Positions 51,629 to 64,000 of a DNA stretch of 64,000 bases are shown here, piece after piece (positions within the stretch are counted from its first letter, which is position 1; the number at the start of each line of letters is the position of its first letter). The translations under genes were made by a program, and so were the position numbers. Below the pieces are notes generated by a model that was given only the letters and a program-made list of their open reading frames with translations, made no database searches and had not been told where the DNA came from. This DNA is from Apostichopus japonicus (taxonomy: Eukaryota; Echinodermata; Holothuroidea; Aspidochirotida; Stichopodidae): contig NC_092564.1 of assembly GCF_037975245.1 (NCBI RefSeq), positions 17,409,484-17,473,483 on the forward strand, written 5' to 3'.

Positions 51629-54600
51629 GTAAGGAATGAAGTCCATGACATTCTTTAAATCATATAAGATCTGTAAACATTTCAGATGAAACAGTACAGC
51701 ATGCCGTTAACTCATGACTTGTGGGAATTGTTTAGATTTCACATTAACAACATTCATTGAGCGTGTATTTTGTTGCTGTTGTAAACATTACAGTGTGTGT
51801 TTGCTGCCCACAATAGCAGTTTGCCTTGACAAATGAAACCCAACATGCCATATTCAAAATTGGTATGTCCATGCTGCCCAAAATATGATTTTTGTTTGAG
51901 GGAGGGAGGGGGGGGGGTTGTTTTGTCACCATATATGCATGGTACAAAATATGAAGAAGTGGATCGATTGTGCATATTTTATCAGTCCTTAAAATTGTAT
52001 GAATTTTTGTTATGGTATGTTGCAAAGTTTTGAAATATATACGTTCATTCTGATTTAGTTTACTCGGTTGGTATTAACTTATAATATAAATGTTCATCAG
52101 TATGGGCTTTCCATATGCTTGAATGTTAGGTAGATTGTAACTCATGCTCCAGATTCAAGAAGCATTTTAATGAGTACCACCCTCAAAAGTACAACATCTA
52201 TTTGGCTTAACTGACGCATTTAATTACTGTATATTGATTTAAAATGTTCTCCTCAAAATTCCTCAATGTCAAGAAGTATTGTGGAGATCCTACAGAATTA
52301 CTACCACTGGTCACGAAAGTTCTTGGAAAACTGATAGCAAATTTTTAGCACATGTGCTAACATTTTTGGCCAATAGATGGTCTTTTATGAAGACCTACAA
52401 ATTGTTATGGCATATTTAGGGGGACAATAGGGGCAACTAAACTGGACAATAAGTTTTGACTCTTTCTGATATACTTTTAAGTGTTGTTTCAATCCGTTTA
52501 TGGTAATTTTGTGCAGAAAAAGATCCTATTAATCCACACTTGATTTTAATAATTTAAAACTTCACTAAAACACTTCACTAAAAAACTTCAGTTAAAACTT
52601 CACAGCTCATTGAACATAAAGCAAGGAAAAAACAGCTCAATAAAAGTAAACAGAACAAAAACAAAAGCAAGAGAAGTCAAAAAGAAAAGGAAAAAAAAGA
52701 ATAAAAAAGGAAAAAAAAACATTCTTCTGTAATGAATTTGTGGCTTACCCAACACAAACTATAATAAAGTCCTTAATTGTTCCACGTATTTAAAAGATTA
52801 ATAATCTACCTTCAACTTCAAGTAAAATGGCTTATGAAAGGTTTGATTATTCAAACAAACAAACTCCAAAGAGTATTTTATTGAGAAGGCCATGTGAGTT
52901 TGATGACCTGATTATCTCCAGAGACCCACACCCCCCCCCCCCCTTTCTCTCTCTGCCTGCTATTTGGTCTTCCTCTTATCATGGAGCTGCGACTCACTAT
53001 ATACTAAGTATATACACACATAAGACGGGGCATGTATACCCAGTATGCTAAAACTTGTAATGTAGTGGGGGTAATGAATATTGAATGGACTCTTGGGTCA
53101 GCCAGATAATTAGCTTTGAGACCTACTAGATCTCTATTGTTCCTTGTGTCTAAGGTTGGCAGGGTAATAGCCAGCCAGGCCTATCCTTCACTCACCAATA
53201 ACACTCACCATAGTCTTCTTCCTTGGGAGGTAAACATCAGAAGTGAACAAAATCATCAAGTCAGTTTGTTTGTCAGGGCGAAATTGATAAAAGGGTTCCC
53301 CCCCATTGAATGGTGGTCGGAATGTCGTTAAGTCCCACAAATTGTTTGCAAGGATCCACTTCACACCAGGCAAAGATGTTGTCTGAAGATGATTAGAGGT
53401 ACTGTAGGACAAGATTGGTTATTAAGCAGTTGAGGTGTATATGGGGTCTTCATAGGTGCATTTATCAACCTGTGCTTGCTCACTAAATTTGATATAACAG
53501 GAACCTATATATCAGTGTGCATTTAATATTAGAAAGTGGCAGTCCGCACTTTTCGTTGGACCGTAGCCCCCCTGGAAGGACTTACTTTCGTTCAGACAAT
53601 CGACATGTAGATACCTGTTATTATTCTGTGACCAGTTCCTCTCTTTTCCTAGATGTCGTCGATTCAAGCCGTTGCGTTATTAATTGCATTTTGTATCTCG
53701 GGTACGGAGTCTTCGTTCAGGAAGTCGCAGGGGTTAGAAAAAGTTGGATTAGCCAGTTGATTGGGATTTTGTATTTAAACTAACTTTCTCCGGATGTAGT
53801 GACTGTACATAGAATGTATTTTGTTAATACATCCAACTATATTCTTGGGTGAAATTTAACATTTCCATGGCAATCACTCATTACCGAAGAAGAAGATGGA
53901 AATAACTGAAGTTTTATAAAACCTCAGTTTTCTTGTTAAGGTATGATATTTACAGTAGTTTTTATGCTAATTTATTTTTTATTTTCACTTCAGTTAGTAA
54001 GTTGGAATTGATTCATAGCTCAGCTGATTTCAAGTATCAAATGCTATTATAAGCACAAAAAGTGTCCCGAGTTGTGAAGCAGTTGGCTTTCCTTGTAGTC
54101 TTGGTGTTATCATCCAGTCCTGAAGAAACTGTCAGTCAAATACATTGAACATATCTCGCAAAATGTTACTAACTGATATTGTATTAAAATTCACTGACTG
54201 ATATAAGCACTATATACTTCAAGGTCGTCTAATGTTTACGAATTCATTTGCGATCAAAACTTTGTTGCCGTTGACTTTAAAAGGGTCACAGTGTGGCAGT
54301 TAGATATTTTGGGCATTCTAGTTTGGAGAAAGTTGTCTCAAATAATAAATGTTTTGTGATGAGTTTTTGATGACCAACTTCTCTAAATTACATCTCCATC
54401 CATCACCCCCTAAAAAAAAAAAATTTAACTTACATGATTTATCCCTCTATGTAATTGTACCAAAATTTGTATGTAATCACATACTGCAGTGTAGATGGGT
54501 CCAGCTATCTAAAAAGAAAAAATAAATAAATAAATAAAAGGCTCCTATGTTGAATAGTTGCAATCATTTCCTTTCATTCTTTAAATAGGTCTACATCAGT

Positions 54601-57600
54601 TCATGATAAATCACTCACCCACAGCTGCTAGTAGTACAGTAGTAATCAAACTATGTTTTAATAAAGATCCACAAACTTAAGTAGGGCTTAAATAGTTAAA
54701 TTTAAACACCACACTAGAGTTGTAACCCAAATTAACGCAATGATAAACATTCCCATGGTAACAGGACATTACATCCCCCATTTGAAAACATTAGAGTAGC
54801 TTTGAACAACATTTTATATTTTCTTCTGAAATCCAAGAATGTGCAGGTGGTAGGTTTTAACATGAAGATTATCTACTGACAAAAAGACTTGTGACTTCAT
54901 CCCCTTGTACAGCATCTAATATACAGAGTATGGCCTAGGCTACATGTAGGTACACCAAAAGTCTGGTAGTTAGAGCTACTGGAAAGTGTGGCTGTCTGCC
55001 TCGAAAATGAATCTTTGAAGTGACATTTGTTTCAACTCAACTAGCCATTTAGTTGCACTGTGTATGATATTTGGTTGCACCTATCATATATGGTTGCACT
55101 ATAAAGTATATGGTTGCACAATATGATATATGGTTGCACCGTATAATATATGGTTGCACTATATAATATATGGTTGCACCATATTATATATGGTTGCTAT
55201 ATTCAAACAGTTGATATCTAAGGAGATAAGTTTAAGAGATGGAGAGCTATTAAGGAAATACCTATCTGCTATAAACAAAGCCCATGTAGATAATACAATT
55301 AAGTAAAAGTTAGAGGGCTTAATTGCCAGCTTTGATCATCCTGTAGCAAGATCTTCAGCTGTACAGATGGGAGATAAACTACTACATTGTAAACACCACC
55401 CTAAAGTCTGCCCTAAACACAAGCATTCCAGATCCTACTGAGGATAATCCCTATTGATTTCAAATAGCTGCTTACTGTCACTTCGCAAGTATCTGTGAAA
55501 GTAGTCCATCCTTGCAATGATTACTGCTGATACATTGTTTGGAGTCTTAATGTTATAGTTGTTGATAAGAACAGTTGGGACAGGAGGGGGGGGGGGGGGG
55601 GGGTGAGGTAGCACCATCATGGTTTGTGTGATAAAGTTAACTATCCAATAATGGCCATGCACAGGTATCAGCAGTAAGCTGGCTCATTACCACATGTGGC
55701 ATCTAGATGTCATTTGTGGTTAGTATTTTTTTTCTTTCTGTCAGATCTGTGTCTGGTTGTTCTTAAGAAATTTTGTGGTCATATTGTCTGTTGTTTGCAA
55801 CTCGGGTTGGTTAATTGGCATAAAACTACCAACTTTTTCACTGCCAGAATTGATGGGGTGAATATAATGCAATAACATTTAATGCTACTAAGTTGTCAGT
55901 AATGTATGTTATGGTGTGTGAATTTCTCTGTCAGCCATCAACTGTATTTGAACATCCTTAAAACGTCACGCTCCACATTGGACAATGATCAAAATTTTCT
56001 TCCAAATTAGATAATAATCAGATCTGATAATCTTATATAGATATTGTACTCTCAAGTTGCCACACTTCAGCTAACACTTGAGATCTGCTGCCCTCATATA
56101 TTTAAGAACAAATTTAAGCTGTTTAAGTCATCGATAATCTGTGTAAGTTCACACACACTACACACACACTGCGTCCACTCATTGGTTGTGTTCGTACATG
56201 TATACAGGTCTTTGTCTTTTCGTTTCATTTCATGTCAATTCTTGAGTGACTTTACAAAAGTTATTTTTTTTCCTTCCCCCTCCGCATGTTTCTCTGGTAT
56301 CCTAAAATTATTTTTAAATACTTGTATCCATGAGGACACTCTCTGGAAGTGAAACTTATTCCCAAGTAAATGAGGAAAACATTCCCTCTGCAAATCAGCA
56401 AAAAATGACCCGTATTTATACATGCAATTATTTACAAATATCTCTAGGGAGATTTTAAGCTTTTTCCCTCGGGGACTTACAAGGAACTGTCAGTAATACT
56501 ATTGTACCTCTGTCATCTCTAAGACCCAACAATTCCCATGGTTTCATCGTTCCCATATATATCCCTTAAATCATGGTATTACCATTACTATAACTTAATG
56601 TCCATGATGCATGTATAGGCACGCATCATAAATATGTATGACTCAGTAACTTATTTTATATATTACCATCAATAGTTTTTTATGTTTCTTAAATCAACTT
56701 TCCACTTGGGTATTTTTTTTTTTATTTCTCTCTCTCTCTCTTTCTGTCTGATCAAATTGCCTACCTGTGATTGGTTTGTTGTCTGAGCATACCAGAGGTT
56801 ATGACTCCTGCAAATTTTCAAACACAGGGCCTCATCTGTCTTTGAAGAGGGTGACTGTATCCAAAAAGCCTTCTGTCTTTCTTTTTCTCCCTCCCTCTCT
56901 CTCTCTCTTAGATAATATGTCATCTTGGGTGGTCCAGATGAATTTTAACTGTCTGTGTGTGTGAGTGTGTCACTGGTCTGGAATCAATACATATATACTT
57001 CCATTGCATTTGGCATAGTAGCACCAGTTAGAGGTGGTACTGCAGTAATAGTACTAGTATTGTACCTCAACATTCATTCGATTGAAGATACAGACTGTAT
57101 CAAACTTCATTTTCTTTCAAATTCAATTTCTTGGATTTTATCTCGGATTTTATCTCGGATTTTATCTCGGATTTATCACGGATTTGTTACCAACTATGTG
57201 ACGTTTATTTTTTACTTTTGTTGGCTAAATAAAGGGATAACTGCCAACTTTAGATCAATATTTGAAAGTCTTGGAATTTTGTGTTCTAACATTTATTAAG
57301 CAGACAGTTGGGGAATTTATTTGGAATAAATCACCTTAATTCCTTGTTTGTTTGTGTTTGGGAACTGGTACTGTACAGTTTTTATCTCAGTGTGCAATGG
57401 ATGGAAAACTTAAATTATTCAAGTGGATCATACTGTATGAGGTAAAATATAAAAAATAAGAAAAACTTGGCAAAATTTGGATTTCAGAATAAATATTGTT
57501 AGAACTCTTGATATTGTTGAATGAATTGTTGGATGTTGCTATGTTATTAATTAGTAAGTAGGTCGTTATCTCTCTGTGTAATTGATTTTTTGATATCTGT

Positions 57601-60600
57601 CGTCACCAGAAAATTCTTGGATCTGTATAATTTGTTATTCATAAGTTTTCAAGGTTTGTAGCTCTGATGTTGATGTTGATCATCTGCATATTAATTGCTA
57701 ATCCACACTCACTGGGTAGGTCGTGAACAAAGCCCAGGAACTTGAAATTAAATAGTTATGATATGTGTCATCTTTGACATTGTAAACAGAGCCTACACAG
57801 GACAGGGGTAACTGTCAATGTTAAAACATTTTACCTAAATATTTATCAATTGCCAAAGTGAATAATGTATTTTTGTTTACATGTTTTTCTAGGCACAAAT
57901 GGTACAAAAGTTCCTCCCTATTTTGTTTTCTCTCCAATTTTAACTTATTTTTGTTATGCATTGATGCCATATATGTCAGTTAATCAAAGTTGCCTGTTTT
58001 TGTACACAATACATTCATTATGTATTAATCAGTGCGCTAAGAAAATTTTGACAGATCCGCTAGTTCATTTCTGAACGTTCAAGGCAGTTGCCGTAGGTCT
58101 CTTAGTTAAATTGCCAAATGATGAGGAAGGTTTAAATTTGAGAATTAGATGGTCCCAGTAAGTGGAAATGTTGTGAGAGTGATTATAATATCAATTGGTG
58201 GTGACCAGTTGTGATCCCTCTTAATATGTTTTTATGGAAATACTGATGACTTTTAAAGCTAGTGGTCATCAAATATTGAGGCCCACAACCTAAGAACAGC
58301 TGTGAGATACCCCCCCCCTCCCGCACCCCTCAGAATGGATAAAAAGCTATCTTGTTCCATGGACTTGGTGTTAAAACAAAAATTTTTTAAATCAATCACC
58401 ATCGGCAAGCTCCTAAAATTTTCGAAATTTCCGTCTGGCCAAAATCCCATGACCCACACTGATAAGTTTGTGTGACTCACTTTTGGCACATTCTTTTGTC
58501 TCCATAGTTTGCAGCCTGTCATTCTAGACTTCATTCCAAGTATCTCTGCAAAGTCCAGTAGCTTATTTTCATACTTACGAGATGTATATATACCTTGTTC
58601 TCCTCCTCTGTTCGTATACACATATGTGCATTTACAATGTATACGATAAAGCTGTACAGTAGGTAGCTTCAGCGAATAATTTTAATGTTCAAATTTTGTG
58701 TAGCAGTTTTGAAAGCTCTTAAAACTACCACACGTTCGAAAACTGCTATATATTTGCATTTGTTCATTTTGCTATTCATTTTGCAAATTTGATTTTGGAC
58801 AAATTCTTTGAGACAAAAATGCCATGATGTTATATCACAGTGCGGAGGTTGCTTCACAACGAGAATTGAGCAAGCCTACCTACAGTATGATGTAAAATCT
58901 TGAAAGTTTCTGGGTTTTGGTTATTTATTGCAATGTTTGTTTCCTTTAACAAGGATGGGTTTTGCATATATATATTTGCTGAACTAAAATGCTGTTCAGT
59001 TCCTAGTCTTAACTATTAATACTAAGTTGACAAGTTTCATGTTGACATTCTACTTACTTGGTAATTTCTCACAACACGTTGACTAAATGGGCAACCCTCC
59101 TGACACAGGGCTGAATGGAAGTCCCCCCTTCCCCCTGCCCCTGGAATACAGCTTTTAAACTTTGAGGGCTCTTCTGGAAAGCAGTGCTTCTGCACTGAGC
59201 AGGGCTACCCTCATTAATAAAGATGACAATAATAAAAAAAATAACAAAAAAATACCCTGACAAAGGTCTCCTAAACATGTGTTAAGATATTCATGAGTAT
59301 TTTGGGCAAGTTGTTTGACATCTCTATCACATTGATGGATGATGGTGTTTGGGTTCACTTAAAATTCCTTCAACCAGGGAGCTGCTATGTACATAGCTCT
59401 CTGTGTTTCAACCAAGGAGCAACAGTACAGTATACCCAACACAGGGCTTAATTTTTTTGTGTTCAGAATTTGTTTACATAGTTTTGAGGAATCTAAACTT
59501 TGTCTCATTTTATAAAATACAATGGTTACAATGTAAAACTAATCTGCTATGTACATCTTTAGACTTGTTTAGCGGTTTGACCATTTTGCAATTGCATTTT
59601 GCGATTCAATATTTAATACTGGATAGGATATTCCCAGTAATTGTGTTCAATGCCATTACCATTGGTCAATCCCCGAAATAGCTACTTAAGTTGGAAATCT
59701 GCAGCGCCGGTGTGAATTTTAGGTAGCAATATCTCTCTCTCCTTGTGTACAGTTAGTCCTGATGTTTCCTCAAGCAGGGAGCTAGCCCTGTTCTCAACTT
59801 CTGAAGTACCATCTCCTTGGTGCATGGAGGTTTACCTCCATGCTTGGTGTACACACTCGTAACACAGATATTGTACAACTCTTGTTTCCTAAGTCCTGTG
59901 ATGCTCCAAGGCTACTACAACAGAGAAGCCTTGAATTAGAAATCTTCATCATTTTATCCCAGGAGCTGCTACTGAACTGTTTATCCTCCTCCTCCTCCTC
60001 CCAAGGATGGACATTATAGATAAACATTATAATATTTGTACTTGTCTGGGGTGTTAAGGAGAGAGGCCTTGATATCATTGCCCAAACCATGCTGTGGTGA
60101 GTTAATATTTGTAGAGAAGCTCTGTCAACACTCCCTGAAGTGTGTCCAAACACTGGGAGTGATCCTACACTGTGTAGTGTTAGTCCGGCTGTGCTGGGAG
60201 CTGGACAGAGATAAAATAAATTGGAAGATTAGATTACTAACTGTAAGAGAGTTTAATGAGGGGGGAAAACAGCAAGATTTCGTAATAACAATAATAATTG
60301 TAATAATAACCATAATAATAATAACAATAATTAACAGACTTCTCCCTCCTTTTCCCCCTATCCCACATTCATTACTGTACATATGTCTGGTAGATTACCA
60401 TATATATCAAAATGCTACTGACACTGCCTTGGAGTTTACTAGACTGACAAACATGCAGAAAATGGTACATGGTCTAGCATACATGCATTTTGTATTTATT
60501 GCCAAACTCAACCCACATTAAGTCGTACTGTAGGGACAAATTAAATTCAGTAATTGTCCTTCAAGATGACCGTTTTGATTGATTTTTATGCTAAATTTTT

Positions 60601-61318
60601 ATCTTAAAGTCTGTGAAACATTTTATAATCATGGCTTTCAGCCAGAACCATCTATAGTCATGATAAGTCATAGTCCAAGAAAATAGAAAATACTTGTAAG
60701 TGTTCTTATACATGTATGCAATAATAATGTTTCTATAGTTGTTTTTGTGTTCTGTAGATATTCAAATGCATTAAAATGTTGAGTTTCCAGTACATGCCCC
60801 TTAAAGGCCAAGGGAACTGACTCACCTATTGGTCTGTGTGTGTGTGTTAGATTAAATAGTGGTACTACGCTATTTGATTTATGGACCTCAGATGTTTGAA
60901 GGGTCATTTCTCAAAAATAAAAAAGTGGGTATAAACAAACAATCTGGACTGACAGCAGTTTTTTTTTTATTTGGGGGGAGGGGAGTGTTTTTATAAGGGG
61001 GAGGGAAAGATATCTGAAATTAATTTTGTGTACTTTATAGTCATCCTTTGAATTATTGTTATTTGTGTAATTCTTCTTTTGTTTCCCCAGAGAGGGATAA
61101 AAATGACCTTTCTCCCACATTGCAACACTACCACTCTACTCCTTCAGTAGAACCAGGGTCAACCACAGATGAACGAAGCAGGGGTCAGGACCCTCGTTCT
61201 GCTCCTCCTCCTCCGCCTCCTCATCTCGTGGGCAGTCACCCAGTATCAGTGCATCACCCGCATCCGTCCATCCCGCACATCCCATACTTGTGGGATCCTC
61301 GACTAGACCCAAGGTTTG
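51491..61318 (+). CDS. Unrecognised gene, first two visible coding exons (Pro/His-rich N-terminus)
   Basis: Exon 51491-51628 (acceptor TTCTTCTTCCACAG-like, donor GTAAGG) and exon 61091-61318 (acceptor GTTTCCCCAG, donor GTAAGT) join in phase 1. The likely start is ATG 51547, because an in-frame TGA lies at 51526 and two short upstream ORFs precede it. The joined frame gives 103 codons: MSRLSPNVRHGEVEKPVAMK, then a charged KAKERDK segment, a Ser/Thr/Asp stretch, six Pro in a row (APPPPPPHL), a His/Pro cluster (VHHPHPSIPHIPY) and LWDPRLDPRF. Codon periodicity and clean splice phases support a real gene. The low-complexity Pro/His composition is common in N-termini of large nuclear regulators, but no family is recognised and the main domains must lie right of the window. 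Confidence 0.72.
55066..55200. repeat. ATATGGTTGCAC minisatellite
   Basis: Five to six units of TATATGGTTGCACTATA type with 22-30 bp spacing. Confidence 0.85.
57127..57182. repeat. 16-bp tandem repeat
   Basis: Three and a half units of GGATTTTATCTC. Confidence 0.85.
58670..58820. mobile_element. Diverged CAGGGAATAATTT-family element
   Basis: Begins CAGCGAATAATTTTAATG and shares TTTGTGTAGCAGTTTTGAA with 43595-43763. The right end is degraded. Confidence 0.5.
59442..59637. mobile_element. Diverged CAGGGAATAATTT-family element
   Basis: Begins CAGGGCTTAATTTTTTTGTG and ends ATATTCCCAG. Shares TACATCTTT, GCGGTTTGACCATTTTGCA and ATTTTGCGAT with 43595-43763. Confidence 0.55.
61091..61318 (+). CDS. 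Plus-strand gene, Pro/His-rich exon
   Basis: 228 nt with a T-rich tract before the acceptor and a consensus GTAAGT donor. The joined frame has no stop, and it ends one base into a Gly codon. Confidence 0.78.
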
Positions 61319-63620
61319 GTAAGTGGTCGTTCATTAATTCATGAATTAATTAATTAATAATAAAAGTTAATAATAATAGTAATATAATAATAGTTAATAA
61401 AAGTAATAAATAAAAGTTAGAAAATAGCCAGGTAATGTCTTCTGTTCAGTTGTCACCCAACCAGATCAAGATTGAGAAAGAGAGCGGAAGGGTGAGGCAA
61501 GGGGGGCGGGGGGGAGTTGGCATTTTCCCTCTAAATTCCATAGTTATGACATATTATTAAAAACATGCAAATTCATAAAAATATTCACTGGAATATTACT
61601 GGATCCTACACCGGACTACTTTAAATCAACTGCAGTACATATGAAGTATACAGTACTTAATGTGCAGTAGGCCTACTGTACACTTTATGAGATCACTGCA
61701 TTTGCATTAATGATTGAGGTACTTGTAAAATTGTGATGACGCAGATGTCATAACTTCATGATGCCACGTCATGTGTCAATGAATAATTAACCTAGGTAGA
61801 TAATAATAGTCCACTAGAATATTTTTATAGTTTTAACATGTTTTAATACTCCCTTCTCCCCCCTCCCACCCCCCCAATTATATACCACTATGAATATGAG
61901 AAGGCTATAGGGCTTTCAGCCAGGAATCCTGTCCCACAGGAGTGAGTGTTTGGTTCATCCTACTTCACAGCTTTTTACAATTTACTCACAAGTGCGGTTT
62001 ACTCTTAAACCTTGCTGTAGCAAAAGCTGAGATGATTTAGCGGATCCCTCCGTTCACGGTTTGAACCATGCATGTATACAATGTCGCTCGCTCTGAGATA
62101 AGACCACCTATTCTTAGAAAGGTGATTTCAATCTTCAAGTGAACAAAAAAAATCCAATGGAACTGTGGAATGTAGGCTCTGTCTACATTGATAGGGTATA
62201 CAGTAATTCATCAATGGACGGTTTGGGTCTGTTTAGACTGATGACTGCATAGATCAGTAGGACAATATGGAGTAATGCATAAAGACCATCAGTAGGACAA
62301 TATGGAGCTAGACAAGGAGGTGAACAGAGAGTCCAAAATATGAAAATTTTGTAAGTAAATATGACCGGCAGAGTATCAATGGATTTGCTACCTCATTGTT
62401 CACATAAATTTGCATAAAGTTGCTTGTTGTAGCTTTCTGTATATTGTTGTATTTTTCCTTGTAATTGGTTGGGCTGATTGTAGACTTTCATAACATTAAT
62501 TAAACCAAATAATGTTGGTTCTGTTTTCTTCCTAAAGTTACAATTTTTTTTTTTCAATATTTTTTTGGTCTCTTTTACTTTCTATTCCTTCAAGGACATA
62601 AAACTGAAGGAAATGAAAATTGGTTCTGATGGGATCACAGTATGGAAAACTTACAGTGTCTGGAGCAGAAATCTACTCTAGAACAAACTGTATGGATACA
62701 AATGAAAATTATTAACGTCAGTGCTTTAAGATACAGTATATTTCTACTGTCATGAATAGGAAACTGATACACAATCAAGGTTTCAAAACTTTGAATTCTT
62801 ACAAATAGACAATAGGCAATAATAGTTCAAGCTTAGTTGATGTTGCTTTTAGACCTTTTACAGTACCTCTGTGTTACAAGCTCTCAGTCAATAGTAAACA
62901 ACAGTCACCTGTCAAATTACAATAGTTATTACATTTTCAGATTTTTTGTTGGTTTCAAATCGATTTGATCATGTTCTAAGTTTTGTTTGGTCGCTCGAGA
63001 GACAGCAACAACATGATTTTTCCCATCTATGTAGAGAGGGGTGTTGTGTACTACTACTACTGTATGTTGTAGCTCACAACTCTCTTCAGTGTTCTGAGTT
63101 ACAACATACAGTACTGGACAAAGTACAGTAAGTATAGACTGTACTCAAACAGTGTCTCCCGCCATCAAAGTGCAAAAGAAAAACGATTTTTACAAAGTAA
63201 ATTCCTGTCAGTGTCAGTAAGCATCATCTTTGAATCACAGTGGAAGACTTGGAAGTCTCTCATTGAAAGGTACGGTTAATTCACCGCCGCCTCGGGGAGG
63301 CAGATAGAAGCTGCATAGAGAGAGAGAGAGAGACATGTGTGTTCTATTAGATCTTCCCTGCCAGTTGCGCTACTGTTGCACTGCTGTGATTGTGCTAGTA
63401 TTAACCATAGACATTTAGGTCAGTCAGCCAGTCAGGCCTGAAAGTCCCCTATCATTCGAAATGGAATGTTTGATAAACTGAAAGTTAGTGTTGCATTCCT
63501 GGGGCTTGATGAGGTCACTGTGACACTATTATACATATATAAGTAGTGATTATATTACTACAAGGGATGAAAGAAACCATGTCAGCAGGGCCGGCTGTCA
63601 AGCCAAGCAGACAGAGCAGC
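61319..63620 (+). other. Next intron of the plus-strand gene
   Basis: AT-rich, with no further exon recognised. It contains a short hairpin at 63,058-63,113 and a GA run at about 63,318-63,332. Confidence 0.55.
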
Positions 63621-63624
63621 AGTG

Positions 63625-64000
63625 CTCGGCACACATGGGTGGGAATGGGGTGTACAATGGGATGTACAATGGGATGATGATGGGGACATATATACAGTAT
63701 GATGAACTGGGCAGCTACTTGGCCTTGTGAAGTAAGTTATTTGCTCAGCACACACGGGTGGGAATGGGGTGTACAGTGGGATGATGATGGGGACATGATA
63801 TGATGAACTGGGCAGCTACTTGTCCTTGTGAAGTATGTAATTTGCTCAGCACACACGGGTGGGAATGGGGGGTACAATGGGATGATAATGGGAACATATA
63901 TGATGAACTGGGCAGCTAATTGTCCTTGTAAAGTATGTAATTTGCTCAGCACACACGGGTGGGAATGGGGGGTACAATGGGATGATGATGGGAACATATA
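63625..64000. repeat. About 100-bp tandem repeat running off the window edge
   Basis: TTGCTCAGCACACACGGGTG recurs at 63,741, 63,842 and 63,942, after a diverged first unit at about 63,625. Units also carry GGGATGATGATGGG and ATGATGAACTGGGCAGCTA. Confidence 0.92.

Larger units (their letters stand above)
51629..61090 (+). other. 9.5-kb intron of the plus-strand gene
   Basis: AT-rich, with short tandem repeats and diverged CAGGGAATAATTT-family elements listed separately. Several open frames (for example about 58.3-58.6 and 60.0-60.5 kb) lack splice context and family likeness. Confidence 0.6.

Noticed and set aside
55435-55662. Pro-rich frame on the minus strand
   Set aside because: Prolines come only from a G homopolymer.
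58259-58621. 120-codon open frame on the minus strand
   Set aside because: Runs through a C/G homopolymer and has no recognisable motif.
60036-60521. 161-codon open frame on the plus strand
   Set aside because: Includes an ATA/ATT simple repeat read as an Ile/Thr/Val run; no domain.

Overview
This is a nuclear window from an animal genome. The genes are split by GT-AG introns, intergenic DNA and introns are long and AT-rich, and transposon remnants, minisatellites and homopolymer runs are abundant. Both recognisable gene families (SNX4 and CTHRC1) are metazoan. The general look suggests a marine invertebrate, possibly an echinoderm-type deuterostome, but this is an inference from sequence style and not a measured placement.

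Layout. (1) Positions 1-13,092, minus strand: the first four coding exons of sorting nexin 4 (SNX4), covering the N-terminus, the PX domain and the segment just after it. The rest of the gene lies left of the window. A MULE-like transposon with a 9-bp target duplication and an inner 5-unit tandem array (13,132-14,952) sits about 30-40 bp upstream of the SNX4 start codon. (2) Positions 14-21 kb: a gene-poor nest of non-autonomous hAT-type elements. Many have intact 8-bp target duplications, some are three layers deep, and they lie next to SINEs whose head is the 5' end of U2 snRNA. (3) Positions 21.7-37.7 kb, minus strand: three complete four-exon genes encoding small secreted CTHRC1-like proteins (signal peptide, short Gly-X-Y stretch, Cys-rich globular domain). 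The second and third lie in a tandem segmental duplication of about 6.5 kb (25,620-31,969 and 31,970-about 38,770). Each copy has gained different transposons since the duplication, so each supplies an empty site for the other. (4) Positions 38.8-45 kb: more hAT, TTAA-type and U2-SINE insertions. (5) Positions about 51.5-64 kb, plus strand: two convincing exons (51,491-51,628 and 61,091-61,318) of an unrecognised gene with a Pro/His-rich N-terminus. It continues right of the window.

Function. SNX4 is an endosomal recycling/autophagy BAR sorting nexin that binds PI3P through its PX domain. CTHRC1 proteins are secreted matrix or Wnt-signalling modulators. Nothing in the sequence links these genes functionally; they appear simply to be neighbours. 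The most notable content is the CTHRC1-like array, the U2-headed SINE family, and the layered transposon record that lets insertions be ordered in time.
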